A stretch of 9,714 bases of DNA from an uncultured Lachnospiraceae bacterium. Its GTDB lineage: Bacteria > Bacillota_A > Clostridia > Lachnospirales > Lachnospiraceae. The notes below the pieces were generated by a model that had not been told where the DNA came from, did not search any database, and saw only the letters and a program-made list of their open reading frames with translations. Made by a program: the position numbers and the translations under genes. Location of the stretch: positions 1 through 9,714 of the forward strand of contig CACZQE010000432.1 of NCBI GenBank assembly GCA_902783205.1. The letters run 5' to 3'. Positions 1 to 6,717 of this stretch are shown here, piece after piece (within the stretch, counting starts at the first letter, position 1; every line of letters begins with the position of its first letter).

Positions 1-408
1 AATCAGGTTCTCGTCCCCTTTCGGGGGAGTCTATTTCTTATCCTGTTTGAAACTGAAGCATGGAATACTGAAGATCGTTCTCGTCCCCTTTCGGGGGAGT
101 CTATTTCTTATCGAACAGGGAACAGCCAATCATCGGAATGGCGCAGGAGTTCTCGTCCCCTTTCGGGGGAGTCTATTTCTTATCAAAAAATCAATGTTGA
201 CAATGGAAAAACTCATTCGGTTCTCGTCCCCTTTCGGGGGAGTCTATTTCTTATCTTTGTAACGCTGGGAGCCGGAAACTTTCTATCCGTTCTATTGTTC
301 TCGTCCCCTTTCGGGGGAGTCTATTTCTTATCCTTGTATTTTACATCTATGATGAAAAAACCGATATAGTATGTTCTCGTCCCCTTTCGGGGGAGTCTAT
401 TTCTTATC
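1..408 (-). CRISPR. Type III-A CRISPR array, leader-proximal part (6 repeats, 5 complete spacers; continues off left edge)
   Basis: Six identical 36-bp repeats lie at 7-42, 77-112, 149-184, 220-255, 297-332 and 373-408. The spacers between them are 34, 36, 35, 41 and 40 bp, and positions 1-6 are the tail of another spacer. On the plus strand each repeat starts GTTCTCGTCCCC and ends TTTCTTATC. Read on the minus strand it has a CCCC-GAAA-GGGG stem-loop followed by ACGAGAAC, the 8-nt crRNA 5' handle known from the S. epidermidis Csm system. That orientation makes the array co-directional with the cas genes, places its leader on the right, and makes the spacer at 333-372 the youngest. The lack of repeat degeneration at 408 fits a leader-side end. 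Spacer targets cannot be identified by eye. Confidence 0.97.
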
Positions 409-414
409 CCCTGT

Positions 415-449
415 CCCCGGAAAGCCGCATAAATGCTGGCTCTCCGGGG
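415..449 (-). repeat. Long imperfect hairpin abutting the first CRISPR repeat
   Basis: CCCCGGA (415-421) pairs with TCCGGGG (443-449), AGCC (423-426) with GGCT (438-441), and GCAT (427-430) with ATGC (433-436). There is one mismatch and one bulge, giving about 15 pairs. It ends 6 nt before the repeat. No T-run follows on the minus strand, so it is not an obvious terminator. It could be a DNA-level anchor for spacer integration or an RNA structure at the 5' end of the pre-crRNA. Confidence 0.6.
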
Positions 450-455
450 CAGTTT

Positions 456-485
456 GCGGCTGAAAAGAAAAACGGCCGCTTTTTT
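456..485 (+). terminator. Candidate intrinsic terminator, plus strand
   Basis: GCGGCTG (456-462) pairs with CGGCCGC (473-479) through seven pairs, one of them G-U, around a 10-nt A-rich loop. Six T's follow directly (480-485). This has the shape of a rho-independent terminator for transcripts moving rightward, opposite to the cas genes and the array. It could stop antisense transcription leaving the array before it enters csm5. It is not placed to end the csm5 transcript. Confidence 0.5.
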
Positions 486-544
486 GAAGCATTTTTTGTT
501 TTCCGCCGCAGGGCGCATTTACCACATAAATATTTGCGCATCGC

Positions 545-1723
545 TCACAGATATTTTGTCACGCAGCAGGCACCCATTTGCATCAGTTTTCCATTGTACT
601 TTGTGCATTTCAGGATGTGCGGAGAAACTCCTTTTCGCACATCGCTGCGATGTCCGTGCTGCTGCCTGGCACGGTTATTCAAGGTTGTATTGATGATTCT
701 GGAGACCTGGTCCACTGCGTCTGTTCCGCTGAGAATACCATAGGTCACTGTCTTGGATGCATAACCTGTGCCTCCTCCAAGGAAGAAGGTCGTTGTATTT
801 CCACCCGTTTTTGGTGCATCGCTGAACTTGTTGGCAAATGTAGTCAGGTAGTTCGTGTTAAAGGATCTGATTGCCCCGAGAATATCCGAAACAGTATACT
901 GGCATATTCTCGTATCAATGGTGATCGGAATGCGGATCGTAACCCCGGGTTTAATGGCTTCCCGCAGAACGTTCAGGGATTTCTGCACCCCAAGTGTATT
1001 GAGATCTATTTTCTCACAGATGCACATGTCGTCCCAGGTCAGTTCTTCGCTGTCGCCTACGAGTAATCCCCGCAGTATGTCATTTTTCTGATCCCGCAGA
1101 TTCTTATAAGCCGGTTCGTTGTCTTTCGGAGCAAAGAGTTCCCGGTGCATTGAAGCCACATCTATGTCCGAATCCTCATTTTTCAAAAACTTATCCCTGC
1201 GCAGGGGACGGCTTTCATTTTCCTGAACTCGTCTCCGGATCCTGTCCGCCATCTCTGCGGACTGCTCACGATCCTTCAGATAATATTCCGTTTCCAGAGC
1301 TGTCCGGAGCATCCCTTTAAAACCGGATCCGGGGACAAAAGGCATACCCCGCTCATTCCGAACAAAGAGATTGATATCCTTGACGCTGCGGAAATTCATG
1401 TCAGGATCTGCACTACTGACGATTTCATCTGACCATGTGCTGTATTCCCTTTCAGGAATCCGGTTATTTCGCAGGAAGGAAAGAAGGTCACTGCCAGCCT
1501 TCCACCGATCTTCTTTACTCTCAGCAAGCAGATATTTTTCAAACACATCTGTAAGGCCCAGGCTTTGGATCCGATCAAAGACCTTGTCCATCTGCAGAAT
1601 CTCAACCCTTCCTGTTTTTGTGTCATACAGATATTCCTTTTTTCCGGCAGTACGTCCGCATCCGATATAGACAGGCGAAAGCGTCCTGAACTCGATGTAG
1701 CCCCTTTTTATAAAATCATCCAT
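545..1723 (-). CDS. csm5: Csm5, type III-A effector complex RAMP subunit
   Basis: This 392-residue protein is the distal (3'-end-of-crRNA) backbone subunit of the Csm complex; in characterised systems Csm5 caps the helical Csm3 filament and is needed for crRNA 3' maturation. The N-terminal ferredoxin-like RAMP fold opens with a beta-strand and the SPVYIGCG turn (16-23). A phosphate-binding loop PFVPGSGFKGMLRTAL lies at 128-143, and a second glycine-rich segment FFLGGGTGYASKTV at 313-326. The C-terminal QMGACC (382-387) resembles the MGWC-type ending common in the family. The ATG at 1723 is preceded by GGAGAGG at a suitable distance. It is the last cas gene before the array and follows csm4 by 107 bp, a gap with no gene, although it contains an isolated AAGGAG. 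I see no disrupted motif. Length is normal for Csm5. Confidence 0.95.
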   Translation of the reverse strand: MDDFIKRGYIEFRTLSPVYIGCGRTAGKKEYLYDTKTGRVEILQMDKVFDRIQSLGLTDVFEKYLLAESKEDRWKAGSDLLSFLRNNRIPEREYSTWSDEIVSSADPDMNFRSVKDINLFVRNERGMPFVPGSGFKGMLRTALETEYYLKDREQSAEMADRIRRRVQENESRPLRRDKFLKNEDSDIDVASMHRELFAPKDNEPAYKNLRDQKNDILRGLLVGDSEELTWDDMCICEKIDLNTLGVQKSLNVLREAIKPGVTIRIPITIDTRICQYTVSDILGAIRSFNTNYLTTFANKFSDAPKTGGNTTTFFLGGGTGYASKTVTYGILSGTDAVDQVSRIINTTLNNRARQQHGHRSDVRKGVSPHILKCTKYNGKLMQMGACCVTKYL

Positions 1724-1830
1724 ATGCCGTTTCCTCTCCGCTCATGCATGACAGCGTGCTTTGCTGTTCTCTCCTTTATCAGATAAATACAGTATATAGA
1801 AATCGTTCTCCGCTTAATGACTACGGCACT

Positions 1831-2757
1831 TCAGAGTATTCCCATCAGCATCGGTTTTCCGTACCGGTAGACGGGGTGTCTGCCCCCGTCGCCGACGTCA
1901 AAAATCCCGCCGGAAAACCTTCTGGAAAAAACAGATCCTGCTGCCAGCATATAAAGATCTCTTTTTTTCTGCAGCGAATCCGCATAGGAGAGGGAGCTGA
2001 CCCAGCCGCTTCTTTTAACCGTCAGAAAGTCCGCGTCGCTGATCACTTCATCCATTTCTTCCTCTGCCGGCAGACTGACGGACAAGGACATGTATTTTGG
2101 GGCATTGTGATCCTGCAGCATCGCTGTAAGCACATCTCCCCCCGCAACAGTCAATTCAAATCTCCCAAGGCCGGAAGAACGTTCCCCGCCGATCCCGGAA
2201 TAGGACAGGGTTTCCAGCAGTTCAGAAAACAAATCGAGGATTTCCTCGTCCTCATATCCGGTACACAGATAAAGCCCGCTCCCTTTCCGGAATCTTTTAA
2301 CAGCCACTGCATATGGCCGGGTGACTTCATCCCTGGGAACAGTTACCTTCTCCAGCAGACCGGAAAGGCTGAAGCCGTCATGGAATTTTTTTGCCTCCGC
2401 TGCTATGTCCAGTTCCCCGCACAGGTAGGTATTCAATTTATCTATTGGGATGTAACGGAGCTTTTTCAAAGCTTTTTTCAGCGCCGAATCGCCTTCCTGC
2501 CTTCCCCGGATCTCCATGACCGGTTTAGGCACATACAGAGTTTTTCCGATGAAGGGCAGGCCGTCAGAGAGCAGGAGTTTCCCTGAGGATGTGCTGTCTG
2601 TGAGCTTATCCAAAAGGCCGCCGCCCTGTGCGGCGGCTTCTGCGCAAAGCGCCGCGAAAATAGTGTCTGCCATCAGAGTGTCTGCAGAGGTCGTCAGTCC
2701 GCCCTCCCCGAAATGGACAGCACCTGTAAAATTCAGTTTGAAGATTTTGTATTTCAT
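1831..2757 (-). CDS. csm4: Csm4, type III-A effector complex RAMP subunit (crRNA 5'-handle binding)
   Basis: This 308-residue protein is the Cas5-like subunit that, in known Csm complexes, grips the crRNA 5' handle and docks onto Cas10. It begins MKYKIFKLNFTGAVHFGEGG, a RAMP first strand followed by the family's H-x-G-x-G turn (15-20). The glycine-rich loop YSGIGGERSSGLGRFEL lies at 186-202, and the C-terminal HPVYRYGKPMLMGI (294-307) is typical of Csm4. I chose the ATG at 2757, which has GAGGAAGG six bases upstream. An in-frame TTG at 2781 would add eight residues, MRDRGRYR, that fall inside a 20-bp tandem duplication and look non-coding. The gene follows csm3 by 36 bp, so translational coupling is likely. 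No broken motifs were seen. Confidence 0.95.
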   Translation of the reverse strand: MKYKIFKLNFTGAVHFGEGGLTTSADTLMADTIFAALCAEAAAQGGGLLDKLTDSTSSGKLLLSDGLPFIGKTLYVPKPVMEIRGRQEGDSALKKALKKLRYIPIDKLNTYLCGELDIAAEAKKFHDGFSLSGLLEKVTVPRDEVTRPYAVAVKRFRKGSGLYLCTGYEDEEILDLFSELLETLSYSGIGGERSSGLGRFELTVAGGDVLTAMLQDHNAPKYMSLSVSLPAEEEMDEVISDADFLTVKRSGWVSSLSYADSLQKKRDLYMLAAGSVFSRRFSGGIFDVGDGGRHPVYRYGKPMLMGIL

Positions 2758-2811
2758 GCGATACCTTCCTCTATCACGCAATACCTTTCTTTATCACGCG
2801 ATACCTTTCTT
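2758..2811. repeat. 20-bp tandem duplication at the csm3-csm4 junction
   Basis: Units lie at 2758-2777 (GCGATACCTTCCTCTATCAC) and 2778-2797 (GCAATACCTTTCTTTATCAC), with a partial third unit at 2798-2811. On the coding strand each unit carries an AGGAAGG- or AGAAAGG-type purine run and GGTATYGC; units one and two end up reading Gly-Ile-Ala-stop relative to csm3. The array therefore repeats the csm3 C-terminus, its stop codon and the csm4 ribosome binding site. Confidence 0.8.
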
Positions 2812-3483
2812 CAAAACAGCCGCACATTTGCCAAGCAGTTCCTGGTCGCACTCTCCCGTCACGCAGCTCACCTCCAGGTCGGAAAACCCGATCCTGCCGT
2901 ATCCGCGTGATCCATGTCCGCCTATATAATCATAAGTCAGAAGCTTCATTCCCTCGCCGATCGTCGTGAAATCCTCCAGCATCTCCTCTTCATTGACCAC
3001 ATTGTAGATGAGGTTGAGGTCAAATACGGAGCCCGCGACAGACCTTTCGATCTGTCTGGGGTTTGCCACAGCCGTGAGGCGGTTGATGGTGTTTTCGAAC
3101 TTCACCTCCGTGGTGGGAAGGCCGATCTCGTCCAGTTCTTTTTTGTTGGTGAGAAACATATCCGAAAACTGCAGCCTGGCAGGGAATGCCATCTGTTTGC
3201 TGTCGCCGCCGGATTTCCCGTCCTGCATGTAACCGAACAGGCGGCGCACCCTGTCGACATCATTATTGTGCTGGGGAAGCCTGGCGATGTCCGAGTACTG
3301 TTTTGCGAGCAGGGAGCGCATCTTTCCTTTGAGACTGGACCCGGGGATCATCGGCTCGTCTGTCTGAATATCCCGCACCACAGGGGAGTCAATGGCTCCA
3401 ATGGCTGAGAACCCGGACGCGCCGCCGATATGCATTCCTGTCTTTGAAGTGATCTTCCCGGTAATCATGATTTTAGCCAGCAT
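2794..3483 (-). CDS. csm3: Csm3, backbone RAMP subunit and target-RNA endonuclease
   Basis: This 229-residue protein forms the repeated backbone filament of the Csm complex and cuts the bound target RNA at 6-nt intervals. Asp32 in GAIDSPVVRD (29-38) matches the catalytic aspartate known at position 32 in S. epidermidis Csm3, so target-RNA cleavage should be intact. PGSSLKGKMR (47-56) is the RAMP phosphate-binding loop. Residues 127-153 form the conserved thumb region, with the RLTAVANPRQIERSVAGSVF stretch at its end. IGGHGSRGYGRIGF (187-200) is the C-terminal glycine-rich loop. The ATG at 3483 has a strong GGAGG seven bases upstream. The protein ends KKGIA inside the 20-bp tandem duplication that carries the csm4 ribosome binding site. 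Length is normal, and family assignment is close to certain. Confidence 0.97.
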   Translation of the reverse strand: MLAKIMITGKITSKTGMHIGGASGFSAIGAIDSPVVRDIQTDEPMIPGSSLKGKMRSLLAKQYSDIARLPQHNNDVDRVRRLFGYMQDGKSGGDSKQMAFPARLQFSDMFLTNKKELDEIGLPTTEVKFENTINRLTAVANPRQIERSVAGSVFDLNLIYNVVNEEEMLEDFTTIGEGMKLLTYDYIGGHGSRGYGRIGFSDLEVSCVTGECDQELLGKCAAVLKKGIA

Positions 3484-3498
3484 TATAATACCTCCGCA

Positions 3499-3588
3499 TT
3501 ATTCTGACACATACGCGGTCCGATCCCGGAACTGCCAGTATGTCCGTGAGAGGGAGACTGTCTGTAAATCCGGGTACCGCATATACAT
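3499..3588 (-). other. Possible short ORF in the csm2-csm3 gap
   Basis: The 168-bp gap between csm2 and csm3 contains an ATG at 3588, and another at 3582 with AGGA six bases before it, opening a frame that ends TAA at 3501-3499 (29 or 27 codons). Its stop falls just upstream of the csm3 GGAGG. The predicted peptide is basic and aromatic-rich (it includes RTYWQFRDRTAY) with no family I recognise. It could be a coupling leader ORF, a gene remnant or chance. Confidence 0.2.
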
Positions 3589-3651
3589 TCCTGAAACTAT
3601 CTCTATACTTGATCTTAGATACTGTTGCCTGAGATTAAAGCTCCCTGTGCT

Positions 3652-4155
3652 CTATTCTTTTCCGCCATAATAACGGTGGTATGCGACCAGCGCCTCCATG
3701 TATCTGCAGAACAGCAGGAATTTTTCTTTGTTCTCCCCGATCTCTCTGATATGGGCAAAAATGTCCGCGGCCTCGACAAAGTCCTTCACTTTATTGTCAC
3801 GGCCTGCTTCATAGGCAAAATGGAGGCGGATATACTGGATCCGTCCCTGATCTTCTCTGCTGAGCCTGTCCGCTCTTTCCCTGCGCACTTCATCATACAG
3901 GGATGAGATCATGGACAGCAGATTTCTGATTTTCGAGGTCGTGAGGAGCCCCTTTCCGTCCCGGAGACTTTTGATCACCTGCTCAGCTACATCCACGTAG
4001 GTATTGGCATCCAATGTTTTGTGGGGCCGGGGAGCCGTCGTCCCGGCATTTCCCTGTCTGCCATAGCCCCGTCCTCCGCCGTAATTTCCCTGCGAAGACC
4101 TGGTTCCGCCGGAGTACCCGCTGTTGTTATAACTGCCTGTTCCATATCCTGCCAT
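3652..4155 (-). CDS. csm2: Csm2, small subunit of the type III-A effector complex, with Gly/Tyr-rich N-terminal tail
   Basis: This 167-residue protein is the alpha-helical small subunit that lines the crRNA-target duplex along the Csm3 filament. Residues about 50-165 form the Csm2 core, with LLTTSKIRNLLSMI at 70-83 and the conserved QYIRLHFAYEAGR at 107-119. The first roughly 40 residues are low-complexity, rich in Gly, Tyr, Asn, Ser and Arg (for example GNYGGGRGYGRQGNAG at 23-38). Most Csm2 proteins I know are about 120-140 residues without such a tail. I chose the ATG at 4155 because GGGGAGG lies seven bases upstream. The ATG at 4161, which overlaps the cas10 stop as ATGA, would leave almost no spacing. 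The gene is essentially contiguous with cas10, so the two are co-translated. Confidence 0.93.
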   Translation of the reverse strand: MAGYGTGSYNNSGYSGGTRSSQGNYGGGRGYGRQGNAGTTAPRPHKTLDANTYVDVAEQVIKSLRDGKGLLTTSKIRNLLSMISSLYDEVRRERADRLSREDQGRIQYIRLHFAYEAGRDNKVKDFVEAADIFAHIREIGENKEKFLLFCRYMEALVAYHRYYGGKE

Positions 4156-4157
4156 GA

Positions 4158-6554
4158 TCATTCCTCCCCTCTGGTAAGGTATGCATAAATGTAAATTGCC
4201 GTAATAAACTGTTTCCGGTCCTTTTCATTTCTCTGCCACTGATAAAGTTTCTGCCTGAATTCCCCGTAAAGCCTGCTGTAGGCCTCTGCCCGTCGGTCTC
4301 CGCTCTTTTTGGCCGGCTCCAGACGGGCAAGAAGGTAGGCGAGACGGGCAAGATTGATTTTTTCCCCGGTATCTCTGAACAGTTCCAGGATGCGGTAAAG
4401 AAATGCTTTTCCTCTCTCCGAAGCTTCCCGGGAGAAGGAGAAAAACTGCAGCAAAAGACGGAATTTTTCCCCCAGGACTTCATCTATGAACTCGTCCCAG
4501 TGATAAGTGTGGCCTTTCTCAGAGAACAGGGTGACCGCATTTTTGCCCTCCAGTTCCTTGGACGCACTCTCCAGATCTCCGCTTTGCGATGCGATATAGG
4601 AGATCGGATATTTTTCATCATACATTCCTATTCCCGCTGAGATCTTCAGCGCTCCGATCGAGAAGGCCTCCAGGCTCCTGTGAAGGTCTACCGCGAATTC
4701 TATGATATCCTTCCAGGCACCCACGATAAACAGATCATCGCCGCCTGCATAGATGACCGTTGCGTTGCGGGGGCCGTTTCCCTGCTGCTCGTTCCCGCCT
4801 CTCAGACTACTGACGGCGCAGATGTCCCCCTCGCCCTTTTCCAGGCTGTAAGCTCCGTTCTGCAGCAGGCCGCTGACATGCCATTTAAAGAACATGGACA
4901 GGGTTCTGGAAAATGTTGCCGACCGGGAAAGAGTCTGGTATTTGCCTGGAAATCCTGAGACAAATGCTGTCCCCAGATTGTCCACATCCGCACGGATCAC
5001 GCCGAGCCGCGAAATGCCGGTCCCGCTTTTCACCAGTTCCTCCAGCGTCCGTGCGCTGCTGTAATCTGCCACCCAGAGATTTGTAGCGTACTCATAGCCC
5101 GTATATAATTCATTCTTTGAATAAGCGCAGATAAAACTGTCGTCCCCCGCGATCATTTTCCTGACTTTCTGCTGATCGGCTGTCTCCATGTAAGTATCCC
5201 GCCAGATCGGCATCTGCGCCTCCTGCCCATGGCTTCCCCGAATCACGAAAAACTTTGTTTTGGGATCCATTATTCTGGCAGAGAGGGCGGTCAGTCCGCT
5301 GCAGATACTGCACAGGTTTTCTCCTGTCAGCAGGTCGGAGCGATGGCAGATTTTGCACTCCCTGGCTCCATCGCGGACCTGTCCCCGGTTGAGCATCCGG
5401 ATCTGTCCTGCTGAGTAACGGCGCGATTTCGAACGGGAGACTTTTTGCGATACCGTCCGGAAGAGCTGCCCGTAACTTCCCTCCGGAATATTTTCGAGTT
5501 CCCGTGCACTGCAGGGTGTCCCTCCTGTCCCGAGAAAGAGATCAATGCCAAAGGTCTCCTGCAGCCATGCATTGGCACTCTGTGAGAAAGACTCCGCGGC
5601 TTCCCTACTCTGCACAGTGTTGGGGAGGAGCAGGTAGGCGTGTCCGCCGCCGGAATAGATCAGGTTCGCACGGGAAAGCCCTTCTGCACGCAGGAGGGTA
5701 TCGACAAAGTTTTCCATCATGATCTCGAGATAGAAACTCCTGGCACGCAGATTTTTCAGGACGTCATCCGTTCCGAACTGGTGATAAATAAACGACTGGA
5801 TCCCGGATATATCCATGGAATAAAGGTAAAAAACCTTTTTTTCGTAAAATGTCTTTGCTCCTGTAAAGAGCTCGCTTTTATACACCCGAACCCCCGTCTC
5901 TCTCAGCCAGGGAAGAATGCAGTTGGCCAGCGCCGCCGTCAGCTTCATATGGTCAAACAGGGAGACGTCTGTCTGCTGGGACAGATCCGTTGAAGAAGGA
6001 ATGTAGGTCAGATAAGCTTCAAGCACGCTTAACAGGGAGTTTATATACTCGACATTAATCCTGTTTTCATCCGCCAGTCCCTTCAGAGCCTCCCGGATCT
6101 CCCGTTCGATCTTGCCGTAAAATGCACTGTCAAAAGAAAGGGGTTCCTCCGTGGGATAATTGATCCTCCCGTCCTTATCCATTGTCGAAGGAGAATAGTG
6201 CATATTGGCATGGTTGCCGTTCAGGATATTGAAAATGCTTCCCAGAGGAACATTTTTATCAAATCCCGAAGAATCCTTTTCGTCCTTCTCTCTCCGGTCC
6301 GCAGCCGAGGCGATATTGTCCGCCATATAAGTAATATAAGCCGGCGAGTCGTCCGGTATCCTGCTTCCCTTTAACAGATCTGCATGATGATACAGGACCT
6401 GATCCAGAATGTCCCTGTCCGTGAGCCCGATCTCCTCGCGAAGGAAATCATGTCCGCTCCTGCTGTGGTTTCTCCCATCGGAAGAGCGGTACAGAACCTT
6501 CCCGATGTCATGCAGCATGGCCCCTATAGCCACCTTGCACTGTAAATCATCCAT
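4158..6554 (-). CDS. cas10: Cas10/Csm1, large subunit with HD nuclease and cOA synthetase domains
   Basis: This 798-residue protein is the signature subunit of type III systems: a target-activated ssDNA nuclease and cyclic oligoadenylate synthetase. The N-terminal HD domain starts with MLHDIGKVLYR (13-23; H15, D16), with HH at 56-57. The first Palm domain includes YSMDISGIQSFIYH (245-258) and the degenerate loop YSGGGHAYLLL (300-310). A four-cysteine zinc-binding insert has CKIC (400-403) and CSIC (415-418). The catalytic second Palm carries RADVDNLG (521-528) and YAGGDDLFIV (602-611, GGDD at 604-607). A helical C-terminal domain follows. HD and GGDD are both intact. I chose the ATG at 6554, preceded by AGGGGG; an in-frame GTG at 6590 is possible but has weaker spacing. 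The 163-bp gap to cas6 contains a large palindrome. The stop is two bases before the csm2 start. Confidence 0.97.
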   Translation of the reverse strand: MDDLQCKVAIGAMLHDIGKVLYRSSDGRNHSRSGHDFLREEIGLTDRDILDQVLYHHADLLKGSRIPDDSPAYITYMADNIASAADRREKDEKDSSGFDKNVPLGSIFNILNGNHANMHYSPSTMDKDGRINYPTEEPLSFDSAFYGKIEREIREALKGLADENRINVEYINSLLSVLEAYLTYIPSSTDLSQQTDVSLFDHMKLTAALANCILPWLRETGVRVYKSELFTGAKTFYEKKVFYLYSMDISGIQSFIYHQFGTDDVLKNLRARSFYLEIMMENFVDTLLRAEGLSRANLIYSGGGHAYLLLPNTVQSREAAESFSQSANAWLQETFGIDLFLGTGGTPCSARELENIPEGSYGQLFRTVSQKVSRSKSRRYSAGQIRMLNRGQVRDGARECKICHRSDLLTGENLCSICSGLTALSARIMDPKTKFFVIRGSHGQEAQMPIWRDTYMETADQQKVRKMIAGDDSFICAYSKNELYTGYEYATNLWVADYSSARTLEELVKSGTGISRLGVIRADVDNLGTAFVSGFPGKYQTLSRSATFSRTLSMFFKWHVSGLLQNGAYSLEKGEGDICAVSSLRGGNEQQGNGPRNATVIYAGGDDLFIVGAWKDIIEFAVDLHRSLEAFSIGALKISAGIGMYDEKYPISYIASQSGDLESASKELEGKNAVTLFSEKGHTYHWDEFIDEVLGEKFRLLLQFFSFSREASERGKAFLYRILELFRDTGEKINLARLAYLLARLEPAKKSGDRRAEAYSRLYGEFRQKLYQWQRNEKDRKQFITAIYIYAYLTRGEE

Positions 6555-6614
6555 ATGCGGATCCCCCTTTCTGTGTCTGCCGTTTACCACCCTTAATTCT
6601 TGTCCATAGTCTTT

Positions 6615-6647
6615 AGGATCTGTAAAGAATTAATCTTTACAGATCCT
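6615..6647. promoter_or_regulatory. Perfect 14-bp-arm palindrome between cas6 and cas10
   Basis: AGGATCTGTAAAGA (6615-6628) and TCTTTACAGATCCT (6634-6647) are perfect reverse complements around the 5-nt loop ATTAA. It lies 61 bp upstream of the cas10 ATG and 70 bp after the cas6 stop. Neither side is followed by a T-run, so it is unlikely to be a simple terminator. It could be an operator, an RNA processing or stabilising stem that sets cas6 against cas10-csm5 levels, or part of an internal promoter (minus-strand TTGGTT upstream, poor -10). Confidence 0.7.
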
Positions 6648-6717
6648 TATCTTTAAACCAATGGCTTTAGTACCCAAAGGTATTGCTCATTTATTAAGGC
6701 GTTTTCTGTGCCGGAGT

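Larger units (their letters stand above)
409..544 (-). promoter_or_regulatory. CRISPR leader between csm5 and the array
   Basis: This 136-bp stretch between the csm5 stop and the first repeat holds no convincing gene. Repeat polarity makes it the leader. It is rich in A and T runs around 463-505 and carries two inverted repeats, listed separately. I see no clear -35/-10 pair on the minus strand, so the array may be transcribed from a weak leader promoter, by read-through from csm5, or both. A short minus-strand reading frame at 321-518 crosses the array and is not a gene. Confidence 0.7.

Noticed and set aside
47..262. Open reading frame across the CRISPR repeats on the plus strand
   Set aside because: It is made of repeated LVPFRGSLFL peptides encoded by the CRISPR repeats; no ribosome binding site.
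456..520. Intrinsic terminator for csm5 on the minus strand
   Set aside because: Only a 4-bp stem can be placed before the minus-strand T-rich stretch; too weak to call.
1744..2586. Long plus-strand frame (280 codons) opposite csm4
   Set aside because: It lies antisense to csm4, which has clear family motifs; the translation has no recognisable domain. Similar antisense frames opposite csm3, cas10, cas6 and csm5 were dropped for the same reason.
2755..2781. TTG start of csm4 at 2781
   Set aside because: The added residues come from the tandem duplication, and the ATG at 2757 has a much better ribosome binding site and matches the family N-terminus.
6552..6590. GTG start of cas10 at 6590
   Set aside because: The ATG at 6554 has AGGGGG at good spacing and puts the HD motif at residues 15-16, as in known Csm1 proteins.
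6615..6647. Palindrome as an intrinsic terminator of cas6
   Set aside because: No T-run follows on either strand, and the loop and position do not require termination.
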